A stretch of 62,854 bases of DNA from Methylomonas methanica (lineage in GTDB: Bacteria > Pseudomonadota > Gammaproteobacteria > Methylococcales > Methylomonadaceae). Position numbers and translations under genes: made by a program. Below, piece by piece: positions 35,534 to 43,482 of this stretch (position 1 is the first letter of the stretch; each line of letters begins with the position of its first letter). The notes beneath the pieces are model-generated. The model saw nothing but the letters and a program-made list of their open reading frames with translations. It searched no databases and was not told where the DNA came from. The stretch covers positions 1 through 62,854 of the forward strand of contig NZ_LUUG01000062.1 in NCBI RefSeq assembly GCF_001644035.1, given 5' to 3'.

Positions 35534-36726
35534 TGAATCAGCACAGCGCAGACAGTCAAGATGCCAAACTAGCGGGCTTCGGCATGCAGGATTTGCTGAT
35601 CGACCTCGTCAATGCGCTGTCCGCAGTCAAACAATTATCCGAAATCGACTATCAAGTCGATGACGAAAAAGCCCTTATCAGGCAAGCTTTGGCAAGCCTT
35701 ATCCAATATCAAGATATGGAACGCTGCTCTTTTTTCATCGTGGACAGTGAAGGTTTGTTAAGCAATGTTGCCGGCATTAGCGTGCGCGAGCTTGGCAATG
35801 CTGAACCAAATATTGATAGGCCTTTGCGCTTTAAAGTCGGGGAAGGCTTGATTGGCGCAGCAGCCGCCACCGGTGTTTTGCAGCATTGTCAAAATTGCCA
35901 TGAAGATAAGCGATTTGAAAAAACTGGAAACTTCAATCAATCACCCGGCTCAATTATCAGCGTACCGGTATTTACCTTCAATCGCACCCTGATTGGCGTT
36001 TTAAACGTATCGCATCCGCAAGCACATTATTTCAGCGATTGGCATATCCGTTTATTGGAAGTCTATAAAAACATTCTTGGTCAGCTCATCACCACTCGCC
36101 GCCTGGTTCAGCAAATGGAACAGCAAATTGCGTCCAGGACTGCCGAGCTGGAGAGCTTGGTCGCGGAAACCAACCAGCTGAAAGATCATTTTGCCAGTAT
36201 GTCCATGCATGACCAGTTGACGGGCCTGCATAATCGGCGATTTTTTTACGACCAAGTCGAAGTTGTTATCGCTCATCATAAGCGCTACAAAACTAGTTTT
36301 TGTCTGCTGGTTATGGACATCGATCATTTCAAAGTGATTAATGATCGCTTTGGGCATTTGTTCGGTGATCAAGTACTAACCGGTGTCGCTAATGCGTTAA
36401 AACGGCAAGTGCGCAATACCGATATTTTGGTGCGTTTTGGTGGCGAAGAGTTTGTAGCGATTTTTACCAACACCCGCTGTGATAGCGGTAAAACATTTGC
36501 GGAACGTATTCGGCAGGAAATTAAAAACCTGGAATGGTCTGTCAATAAAGAGGTGGTTAAATTGACCCTGAGTATTGGCTTATATTGCTTAAATAGCGAT
36601 TTAATTCAATCCGAACAAACGCCTGACATCGACCAAATGATTAATTACGCCGACGCCGCCTTGTATCAAGCTAAAGCCAGCGGCCGAGATAAGACGATAG
36701 TATTCGGTGAAGCCCGATCAGATTAG
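35533..36726 (+). CDS. GAF-GGDEF diguanylate cyclase
   Basis: 397 residues. N-terminal GAF-type sensor (~45-190, with CSFFIVDSEGLLSNVAGIS and GEGLIGAAAATG), a coiled coil (~195-230), and a GGDEF domain (~232-395). The active site reads RFGGEEF, so it should make c-di-GMP, and the product-inhibition site RxxD (RNTD) stands five residues before it. Cytoplasmic, no membrane segments. Its start overlaps the HDOD stop. The GAF segment has a CQNCHED stretch (~118) that could bind metal or react with a redox signal; this is only a possibility. Confidence 0.94.
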   Translation: MNQHSADSQDAKLAGFGMQDLLIDLVNALSAVKQLSEIDYQVDDEKALIRQALASLIQYQDMERCSFFIVDSEGLLSNVAGISVRELGNAEPNIDRPLRFKVGEGLIGAAAATGVLQHCQNCHEDKRFEKTGNFNQSPGSIISVPVFTFNRTLIGVLNVSHPQAHYFSDWHIRLLEVYKNILGQLITTRRLVQQMEQQIASRTAELESLVAETNQLKDHFASMSMHDQLTGLHNRRFFYDQVEVVIAHHKRYKTSFCLLVMDIDHFKVINDRFGHLFGDQVLTGVANALKRQVRNTDILVRFGGEEFVAIFTNTRCDSGKTFAERIRQEIKNLEWSVNKEVVKLTLSIGLYCLNSDLIQSEQTPDIDQMINYADAALYQAKASGRDKTIVFGEARSD

Positions 36727-36822
36727 CGTTAAATATCTGAATTTCCCACTAAGTATAAAACCTGGAATTGTTGTCAGTCCCGTACTTGATTTTATGTAAT
36801 GACGTATCTTGGTCTGTTTAGA

Positions 36823-37434
36823 TTAATACAAATACCAGCGCCCGGTTCCCCAGTACCAATTGTAGCGATAGCCGGTATGCCAGCTGTTGTAAAAAATCTG
36901 TTGCCATCGCCTCCGCCACTGATAATCTGCTTGCTCCGATTGGCGGGCTTTTACAGCCTCTTTAAGCAAGGTATTGGCTTCCTTGTCGCCTTTACTGGCC
37001 GTGATGGATAACCATTTTTCAGCCTCGCCCGGATCGGATCCCATTTCACCAAGACCCGTCAGATAAACCCTACCCAAAGCTTTCTGAGCATCGAAGTTGC
37101 CTTTCTCGGCGGATTCACGCATCCATTTGATCGACTTATAGGTATCTTGGCGAACACCGTCAGCTCTAAAGAAACGCAGAGCCAAATCATAAGCGGCACG
37201 GGGGTCGTTTGCGGCCAGCTCTTCAAGCGCTTTGATTTTTGCAGCGTCTTCAGCGGACATCGCCGGTTCCGGCTGAAAAGAGGCATAGTCTTTAGGGCGA
37301 TCCGCACACCCATTCTCGTCGCAAATTCTAATGGTGTCTGACTTAACTTGTTTTTCTTGATGTGTACACGCTACCAGGCCAAACGCTACGAATAATACAA
37401 ACATCGTTGGCAAAAAAGGCTTTTTTAAAAGCAT
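36823..37434 (-). CDS. Sel1-repeat lipoprotein
   Basis: 203 residues. Lipobox LVAC (Cys ~23) after a hydrophobic signal, so a lipoprotein. Two or three Sel1-like repeats follow (DPRAAYDLALRFFRADGVRQ; NFDAQKALGRVYLTGLG; AEKWLSITASKGDKEA), which serve in protein binding. The tail is very rich in Trp and Tyr (HTGYRYNWYWGTGRWYLY), unusual for the family. It is divergent from a CsgG-like lipoprotein gene (103-bp gap), which suggests a shared function at the envelope. Confidence 0.85.
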   Translation of the reverse strand: MLLKKPFLPTMFVLFVAFGLVACTHQEKQVKSDTIRICDENGCADRPKDYASFQPEPAMSAEDAAKIKALEELAANDPRAAYDLALRFFRADGVRQDTYKSIKWMRESAEKGNFDAQKALGRVYLTGLGEMGSDPGEAEKWLSITASKGDKEANTLLKEAVKARQSEQADYQWRRRWQQIFYNSWHTGYRYNWYWGTGRWYLY

Positions 37435-37537
37435 GAGTATTTCCTTTTTCTTTTTATAAGTTTTGGTCTATTATCGCTCGAATTTTTTAGTTTGCTAGGC
37501 GTTATTAACTGAATGGCAATTTTTTGGAGTTTTTTGG

Positions 37538-38404
37538 ATGAGCGTTAAATCAATTCGAGATTTATCAATACTAGTCTCTGTTTTTGCTTTTGCCGGCTGC
37601 GCGCAACAGCCTGGTTTGCAGACAGGTGGTAGTTCAAATTTAGTCTCCGGCTCTGCCGGCGGAGCGACCAGCGTCAATGCCAATAAGTCGTTGGAACGTT
37701 GCGCTAGCCCGTTGGGTACCTTAGCGGTTAGCGATGGTCGTTTTTCTGGAGCATCCGGTGTAACCACAGTTGATCCGTTAATCCGGTTAGCGGTACAGCA
37801 ATCCAACTGTTTTATTATCACTGGTATCGGCAATATGAGTACCAGCGCCATGTTGGATAGAATAACCGACCAACAAAGAAACTCCGGAGAATATCGGTCA
37901 GGTTCAAAACAACATAAAGGCCAACGTGTTGCCGCCGACTATTTACTTGACCCGCAGATTATCGTCGCTAACGAATCGACAGGCGGACAAGGAGGCTCCA
38001 TCGGGGCCGGATTAATCGGTGCCGGCTTAGGTGCTGCCGGTTTAGGCGGTCTGGGCGCCATTGCCGGAGCGGTTTCGCATGCCGTGGAAACTAGAACTAC
38101 CGATGTGGCTCTGACACTGACCGATATTCGTTCAACCGTACAGATAGCTATTTCCCAAGGCAGTGCCACCGCCAATAATATGAGTACATCGGGCGGCGGC
38201 GCGTTTGGCGGTTGGGGTGGGCTTTTTGCCGGCGCGGCAGGCGGTAGTATCGGCATGTACAGCAGAACACCGGAAGGTATAGCCACTGCAGCAGCCTTCT
38301 TTGATGCTTATAACAATATGGTCCAATCGCTCAGAAATTATAAGGCACAAGAAGTACAAGGCGGTGCGGGCAGTGGTCAAGGCGGTGTTTTGCAAGTCAA
38401 ATAA
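37538..38404 (+). CDS. CsgG/HfaB-like lipoprotein
   Basis: 288 residues. Lipobox FAGC (Cys ~21). The body follows the CsgG-related pattern: CASPLGTLAVSDGR, IRLAVQQSNCFIITG, a Gln/Arg-rich helix, GQRVAADYLLDPQIIV, then TTDVALTLTDIRSTVQIA and EGIATAAAFFDAYNNMVQ. A very Gly/Ala-rich stretch (~147-175) is inserted in the middle. CsgG proteins form the outer-membrane pore for curli; distant relatives like this occur without curlin genes and their cargo is unknown. None of csgABEF is seen here. A terminator hairpin follows directly. Confidence 0.82.
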   Translation: MSVKSIRDLSILVSVFAFAGCAQQPGLQTGGSSNLVSGSAGGATSVNANKSLERCASPLGTLAVSDGRFSGASGVTTVDPLIRLAVQQSNCFIITGIGNMSTSAMLDRITDQQRNSGEYRSGSKQHKGQRVAADYLLDPQIIVANESTGGQGGSIGAGLIGAGLGAAGLGGLGAIAGAVSHAVETRTTDVALTLTDIRSTVQIAISQGSATANNMSTSGGGAFGGWGGLFAGAAGGSIGMYSRTPEGIATAAAFFDAYNNMVQSLRNYKAQEVQGGAGSGQGGVLQVK

Positions 38405-38415
38405 GCAACCGATAG

Positions 38416-38442
38416 CGCATCGTTCGCAAGCGATGCGTTTCT
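38416..38442 (+). terminator. Intrinsic terminator after the CsgG-like gene
   Basis: A perfect 7-bp stem (CGCATCG 38416-38422, CGATGCG 38431-38437) with loop TTCGCAAG, then TTTCTCCTT. Twelve bp past the stop codon. Confidence 0.7.
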
Positions 38443-38478
38443 CCTTGTGTCGGCGCGGTCGTATCCCTAAATACTCTG

Positions 38479-38484
38479 TATAAT
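38479..38484 (+). promoter_or_regulatory. Probable -10 element of the ychF promoter
   Basis: TATAAT with a GC-rich discriminator downstream (CGCGCCCGC), 61 bp before the ychF start. No good -35 box is visible at 16-18 bp, so only the -10 is called. Confidence 0.5.
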
Positions 38485-38545
38485 CGCGCCCGCACTCTGC
38501 CGGTTTATCCGGTTCCTGTTAAATTAATCCTTCTGTATAAAATTC

Positions 38546-39637
38546 ATGGCACTACACTGCGGAATCGTTGGGCTGCCCAACGTCGGTAAATCAACTCTAT
38601 TCAACGCGCTGACCAAAGCCACCATTGCGGCTGAAAACTATCCTTTTTGCACGATAGACCCAAACGTGGGTGTGGTGCCAGTTCCGGATCCGCGCATGGA
38701 TAAACTGGCGGCAATCGTCAATCCCGAGCGCGTATTACCGACCACTATTGAGTTCGTCGACATCGCCGGTTTAGTGGCTGGTGCTTCGAAAGGAGAGGGC
38801 TTGGGCAATCAGTTTCTGGGTAATATCCGCGAAACGGATGCCGTCGTGCATGTCGTGCGCTGTTTCGATGACGACAATGTGATTCACGTTGCCGGCAAAG
38901 TCGATCCGATCAACGATATCGAAGTCATCAATACCGAATTGGCTCTCGCCGACATGTCTTCTGTCGAAAGAGCGTTGCAAAAAGCCGCAAAAGCGTCAAA
39001 GTCGGGTAATAAGGACGAACTGGCGAGAAAGGAAGTTCTGGAACGGGTGCTGGAACACCTCAATGCCGGTGAAGCCGTGCGTACTTTAGGTTTAACCGAA
39101 GATGAAGCCAAGCTTATCAAGGAATTGTGCCTGATCACGATCAAGCCCACTCTGTATGTTGCCAATGTGCAAGACGACGGTTTTGAGAACAATCCGATGC
39201 TGGACAAAGTCAAAGCGTTTGCCGAAAAGGAAGGCTCCAAGGTCGTCGCTGTCTGCGCGGCCATAGAAGCGGAAATCGTGCAACTCGATGAAGACGAAAA
39301 GAAAGAATTTCTCGAAGACTTGGGTCTGGAAGAGCCAGGCTTGAATAGAGTCGTGCGTGCCGGCTATGAGCTGTTGAATCTCTCGACTTATTTTACGGCC
39401 GGCGTCAAAGAAGTCAGAGCTTGGACCATTCCAGTCAACGCCACCGCTCCGCAAGCTGCGGGAGTAATTCATTCCGATTTCGAAAAGGGGTTCATCCGCG
39501 CCGAAGTTGTGTCTTATGCGGATTTTATAGCTTACAACGGCGAACAAGGAGCCAAAGACGCCGGTAAATGGCGGTTGGAAGGCAAGGAGTACAAAGTCCA
39601 GGATGGTGACGTGATGCACTTTCGTTTCAACGTTTGA
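38546..39637 (+). CDS. ychF: Obg-like ATPase/GTPase YchF
   Basis: 363 residues. G motifs: P-loop GLPNVGKST (~8-16), [19 protein letters not shown] (G3), and N-V-Q-D in place of NKxD, the feature that gives YchF its ATP preference. A helical insert (~130-200) and C-terminal TGS domain ([20 protein letters not shown]) complete the family plan. It binds ribosomes and takes part in stress responses, translation and catalase control. Normal length and intact. The promoter for the following tRNA overlaps its last codons. Confidence 0.97.
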   Translation: MALHCGIVGLPNVGKSTLFNALTKATIAAENYPFCTIDPNVGVVPVPDPRMDKLAAIVNPERVLPTTIEFVDIAGLVAGASKGEGLGNQFLGNIRETDAVVHVVRCFDDDNVIHVAGKVDPINDIEVINTELALADMSSVERALQKAAKASKSGNKDELARKEVLERVLEHLNAGEAVRTLGLTEDEAKLIKELCLITIKPTLYVANVQDDGFENNPMLDKVKAFAEKEGSKVVAVCAAIEAEIVQLDEDEKKEFLEDLGLEEPGLNRVVRAGYELLNLSTYFTAGVKEVRAWTIPVNATAPQAAGVIHSDFEKGFIRAEVVSYADFIAYNGEQGAKDAGKWRLEGKEYKVQDGDVMHFRFNV

Positions 39638-39662
39638 CAATAGTAAAGACGCGTCCTATAAT
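39634..39662 (+). promoter_or_regulatory. Consensus sigma-70 promoter of tRNA-Met
   Basis: TTGACA (39634-39639) and TATAAT (39657-39662) with exactly 17 bp between; both boxes match consensus fully. The -35 overlaps the ychF stop codon. Transcription would begin a few bases later, about 20 bp before the mature tRNA. Confidence 0.9.
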
Positions 39663-39674
39663 GCGCGTCTTTTC
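39645..39674 (+). terminator. Hairpin, probable ychF terminator overlapping the tRNA promoter
   Basis: A perfect 9-bp stem (AAAGACGCG 39645-39653, CGCGTCTTT 39664-39672), then TC. The loop and first arm include the -10 box of the tRNA promoter. It is a plausible intrinsic terminator for ychF, 8 bp after the stop. Confidence 0.6.
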
Positions 39675-39689
39675 AAAGCTGTTCCCAGT

Positions 39690-39767
39690 GGCGATATAGC
39701 TCAATCCGGTTAGAGCGCGGGATTCATAACCCCGAGGTTCCAGGTTCGATCCCCGGTATCGCCACCA
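39690..39767 (+). tRNA. tRNA-Met (CAT), elongator type
   Basis: 78 bases including an encoded CCA. Acceptor stem GGCGATA/TATCGCC, D arm GCTC...GAGC, anticodon loop TTCATAA with anticodon CAT, T loop TTCGATC. The first pair is G-C, which excludes the initiator (that has an open 1-72 pair). Two A-C mismatches appear, at 31-39 in the anticodon stem and 51-63 in the T stem. The alternative, tRNA-Ile with lysidine-modified CAT, cannot be fully excluded without identity-element analysis. Own strong promoter and terminator. Confidence 0.93.
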
Positions 39768-39794
39768 TTTACAGCTGTCGCAGTACAGAGAATA

Positions 39795-39831
39795 ACCATA
39801 GGCTTTAAACACAAGAGCTTATGGTTTTTTT
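39795..39831 (+). terminator. Intrinsic terminator of tRNA-Met
   Basis: 10-bp arms with one mismatch (ACCATAGGCT 39795-39804, AGCTTATGGT 39816-39825), followed by seven T. Textbook form, 28 bp after the tRNA. The gap to recC (39832-39984) shows nothing else clear. Confidence 0.85.
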
Positions 39832-39984
39832 ATGCGCGTAGCTTTTGTCACATTCTCAGCATTACCGGGCAAAGCTACGGTTAGGCCTCTTGAGGCAAAG
39901 ATATTCATTTTTAACCCCCCTCGATGGCCTAGTCAAAAGTGGCGATAATAGCTACACCGCTCTCCTAAACTATTTCTGCCTATC

Positions 39985-42900
39985 ATGCCTGCATCAGGTC
40001 ACGCACATTCCCTAGATAACGGCATTGCCGTGATCCACTCCAATCAACTAGAAGAACTCCGCGATGTGGTCGAGTACTGGCTACGACAGCATCCGTTGCT
40101 GCCCTTGGAAAACGAAATTTTTCTGGTGCAGAGCAATGGCATGGGGCATTGGTTAAAGCAAAGTCTGGCGCACAATTCCTCGTTGGGCATTGCCGCTGCG
40201 ATGAAAATGCAGTTACCGTCTTTGTTTATCTGGAGCATTTATCGTTCGGTATTGGGCGAGCAGATTCCCACCGAGCAACCGTTAGCCAAGGACCCGTTGA
40301 TCTGGCGTTTATATCGATTGTTGCCACAGTTGCTGAAACAACCCGGCTTCGAAACGCTGGCCAGTTTTTTGACCGATGATAGTAATTGCCGTAAACGTCA
40401 TCAACTGGCCGAACAACTGGCGGATCTGTTTGATCAATACCAGGTGTATCGTTCCGATTGGGTGTCGGATTGGGCGGTGGGGCTGGATGTGTTGCGCAAC
40501 GGGCATGGCGAGAGCAAACCGCTGCCGAGTTCGCAACTCTGGCAAGCCGCGTTGTGGCGGGCGGTGCTCGATGATTTGGGTGCGGAATCCTCGCCGTTTG
40601 CCAGCAGGGCGGCGGTACACGCGCAATTCATGACTCGGATCGATACATTAACGGAACGGCCGGCCAATTTACCGCGCCGGGTCGTATTATTTGGCCTATC
40701 GTCCCTGCCGCAGCAGTCACTGGAAGTGCTGGCTAAGTTGGGCCGATTTTGTCAGATCGTGTTGTTTGTGCATAACCCTTGTCAGCACTATTGGGCCGAC
40801 ATCATCGAAGATAAGGAATTGCTCAAAGCTGAACGCCGCCGTCACTCGTACAAATCGGCTATGAGCGCCACATTAAGCGATGCGGAATTGCATTTACAGG
40901 CCCCGCCATTATTGGCGGCCTGGGGCAAACAGGGCCGGGATTATATCCGCTTGCTGGATCATTTCGATGAAACTCAAGCCTACGCCAACTGGCATTGGCC
41001 AGACAGCAAAATAGACATGTTCAAAGACTACGGGGACGCAGGACAGCGCAGTTTGCTGCAACATCTGCAACAATCGATTCTGGATCTGGAACCGTTACCC
41101 GAGCAACCCGTTTTGCTGGCAAATGCCGACGAGTCGATTCAGTTTCATATCGCTCACAGCCCACAGCGCGAAGTCGAAATTTTGCACGATCAGTTGTTGG
41201 CGCGTTTCGATAGCGCCCAACGACACGGTAATCCTTTGTATCCGCGCAATATCATTGTGATGGTTCCGGACATCAATACCTACGCACCGCATATCCACGC
41301 GGTATTCGGGCAAATTCAAAGCGACGATCCGCGTTATATTCCCTACAGCCTGGCCGATCAGCAGCAGCGCGGACAAAATCCGCTATTGCTGGCAGTGGAA
41401 GCGTTGCTGAATTTACCGGAGTCGCGGTTTGCGGTCAGCGAGTTTTTGGGTTTGCTGGAAGTGCCGGCCTTGCGGGCGCGGTTTGAGATTGACGAAACCG
41501 CGATACCTAAACTGCATCAGTGGATAGAAGAATCCGGGATACGCTGGGGCTTGAACGCCCTGCAACGCGCACAACGGGTCAATATGCCCGGTGACTTGCA
41601 GGCCAATACCTGGCAGTTTGGGCTGAAGCGGATGTTGCTGGGGTATGCGGTCGGTGCCGGGGCGGCTTTTGATGAGATTCAGCCTTACGAAGAAATCGGC
41701 GGCCTGGATGCGCAATGGCTAGGCGGTTTGGCGTTTCTCTTAGAAACCCTGGAAAAATACGCAGAGCTGTTGCGACAGGAATATGCACCTAGCGAATGGC
41801 TGCAAATATTATCCGAATTGCTGGACGATTTTTTTCAAGTAAGCGACGAGCGCGAACGAAAAACCCTGGAAATCCTTACCAGTTCGCTGGCTAGTTGGTC
41901 CAGGTACTGCGGACAAGCTGGTTTAAGCAGCGCGGATTTATTGCCCATTCATGTGGTACGCGAGGCCTGGTTGGCTGGCGTCGACGAACCTTCCTTGCAT
42001 CAACGCTTTCTCAGCGGCCGGGTGAATTTTTGTACATTGATGCCGATGCGCGCGATCCCATTCAGACTGATTTGCCTATTGGGTATGAACGACGGCGACT
42101 ATCCGCGCAACCAGCAAGCGCACAGTTTCGATTTGATGAGCCAGCGCGGCCAATACCGGCCAGGCGACCGCTCGCGCCGGCAAGACGATCAATATCTGTT
42201 TCTGGAAGCATTGTTGTCGGCACGCGAACAGCTTTATATCAGCTGGGTTGGGCGCAGTATCCGCGATAACAGCGAGCGGCCGCCTTCGGTGCTGATTAGT
42301 CAATTACGCGATGTGCTGGCGCAGGGCTGGGTGCTTGCCGATAAGCCCAACTTGTTGGAGACAATTACCGTCGCGCATCCTTTGCAACCGTTTAGCGAAG
42401 CCTATGTCCGGAAAAATCGCGATCAACGGCTTTTTACCTATGCCCGGGAATGGTTTACACCTGCCGCAGCTCAGCAGTTTAGCGGGCGGATCGTGTCAGG
42501 CCCGGACGATAAAACCTATGCCTTGACCTTGGAATCGCTGGCGCGGTTTTTGCGGGCGCCGGTAAAAAGTTTTTGCAATCAAACCCTGAAGTTTGGTTTC
42601 GATGGTCAAACGGTCACTAGTGAAGACTGCGAACCGTTTGGAATCGATAGTCTGCAAGCCTATTTATTCAGCGATGAACTGCTGCAAGGTTTAACCGCAG
42701 AGCATCCGGACGACACGGAAGAATTCCTGTCGCGGCAGCTAGCCGCGATGATGCAGAAAGGACAACTGCCCTTGGGCGGTTTCGCCCAGGCGAGTTTCGC
42801 GGCCATGGCCGAACCGGTCAAGTCGGCTTGGGAGCGCTATCGGACGCTGGTGTCGGAGTGGCCAGAAACTTTAGAACCGCATTTGCTGCAATTTGCGCCT

Positions 42901-43482
42901 TTTGCGTTGGCCGGCGGCGTTACGGTGCAAGTGACCGGCGATCTCAGTCTATTGCGCCGCCAATCCCAGCAAGAACAAGCCGGTCTGTTGCATCTGACGG
43001 CGCAAAATCTGTTGAACAAGGACAAATCCATCAAATACCAAAATCTATTGTTGCAGTGGTTACAGCATTTGGCGGCATGCGCCGATAATTTGCCGGTTAA
43101 GACCTTAGTTATCGGTGCCGACACGGTGATTGAAATGCCCGTTGTCGAGCAAGACGACGCCTATCAGCACTTGCAAAACCTGGTTGCCGCTTTTCACCAC
43201 GGCATGCAAGCACCGTTGCCGGTCGCGTGCAGAACCGCATTTTGCTGGCTTGCCGCCCCCTCGGAAAGCGCGCTGGAAAAAGCCCAAGCCAGATATTACG
43301 GAGACGAATGGAATGCCGGCGAAATCCATTACGATGCCTATCTGGCCCGCTTCTTTCCAAACTTTGCCAGTTTGACTGCCTTTAACGCGGATAAGGATTT
43401 TTACTATTGGGCACATAGCTTGTATCGGCCGATGTTTGCGCATATCCGGGAATTGCCTGGGGCAGGGGAGGCGTCGGCATGA
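39985..43482 (+). CDS. recC: Exodeoxyribonuclease V subunit RecC
   Basis: 1165 residues, close to the E. coli length (1122). The N-terminus has the family start AVIHSNQLEELRDVVEYWL...PLLPLENEIFLVQSNGMGHWLK. RecC is an inactivated helicase/nuclease relative that holds the complex together and recognises Chi. It works with RecB and RecD in double-strand break repair and DNA degradation. It overlaps recB by 4 bases (ATGA). The order recC-recB-recD without ptrA (present in enterics) is usual outside enterobacteria. Confidence 0.96.
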   Translation: MPASGHAHSLDNGIAVIHSNQLEELRDVVEYWLRQHPLLPLENEIFLVQSNGMGHWLKQSLAHNSSLGIAAAMKMQLPSLFIWSIYRSVLGEQIPTEQPLAKDPLIWRLYRLLPQLLKQPGFETLASFLTDDSNCRKRHQLAEQLADLFDQYQVYRSDWVSDWAVGLDVLRNGHGESKPLPSSQLWQAALWRAVLDDLGAESSPFASRAAVHAQFMTRIDTLTERPANLPRRVVLFGLSSLPQQSLEVLAKLGRFCQIVLFVHNPCQHYWADIIEDKELLKAERRRHSYKSAMSATLSDAELHLQAPPLLAAWGKQGRDYIRLLDHFDETQAYANWHWPDSKIDMFKDYGDAGQRSLLQHLQQSILDLEPLPEQPVLLANADESIQFHIAHSPQREVEILHDQLLARFDSAQRHGNPLYPRNIIVMVPDINTYAPHIHAVFGQIQSDDPRYIPYSLADQQQRGQNPLLLAVEALLNLPESRFAVSEFLGLLEVPALRARFEIDETAIPKLHQWIEESGIRWGLNALQRAQRVNMPGDLQANTWQFGLKRMLLGYAVGAGAAFDEIQPYEEIGGLDAQWLGGLAFLLETLEKYAELLRQEYAPSEWLQILSELLDDFFQVSDERERKTLEILTSSLASWSRYCGQAGLSSADLLPIHVVREAWLAGVDEPSLHQRFLSGRVNFCTLMPMRAIPFRLICLLGMNDGDYPRNQQAHSFDLMSQRGQYRPGDRSRRQDDQYLFLEALLSAREQLYISWVGRSIRDNSERPPSVLISQLRDVLAQGWVLADKPNLLETITVAHPLQPFSEAYVRKNRDQRLFTYAREWFTPAAAQQFSGRIVSGPDDKTYALTLESLARFLRAPVKSFCNQTLKFGFDGQTVTSEDCEPFGIDSLQAYLFSDELLQGLTAEHPDDTEEFLSRQLAAMMQKGQLPLGGFAQASFAAMAEPVKSAWERYRTLVSEWPETLEPHLLQFAPFALAGGVTVQVTGDLSLLRRQSQQEQAGLLHLTAQNLLNKDKSIKYQNLLLQWLQHLAACADNLPVKTLVIGADTVIEMPVVEQDDAYQHLQNLVAAFHHGMQAPLPVACRTAFCWLAAPSESALEKAQARYYGDEWNAGEIHYDAYLARFFPNFASLTAFNADKDFYYWAHSLYRPMFAHIRELPGAGEASA

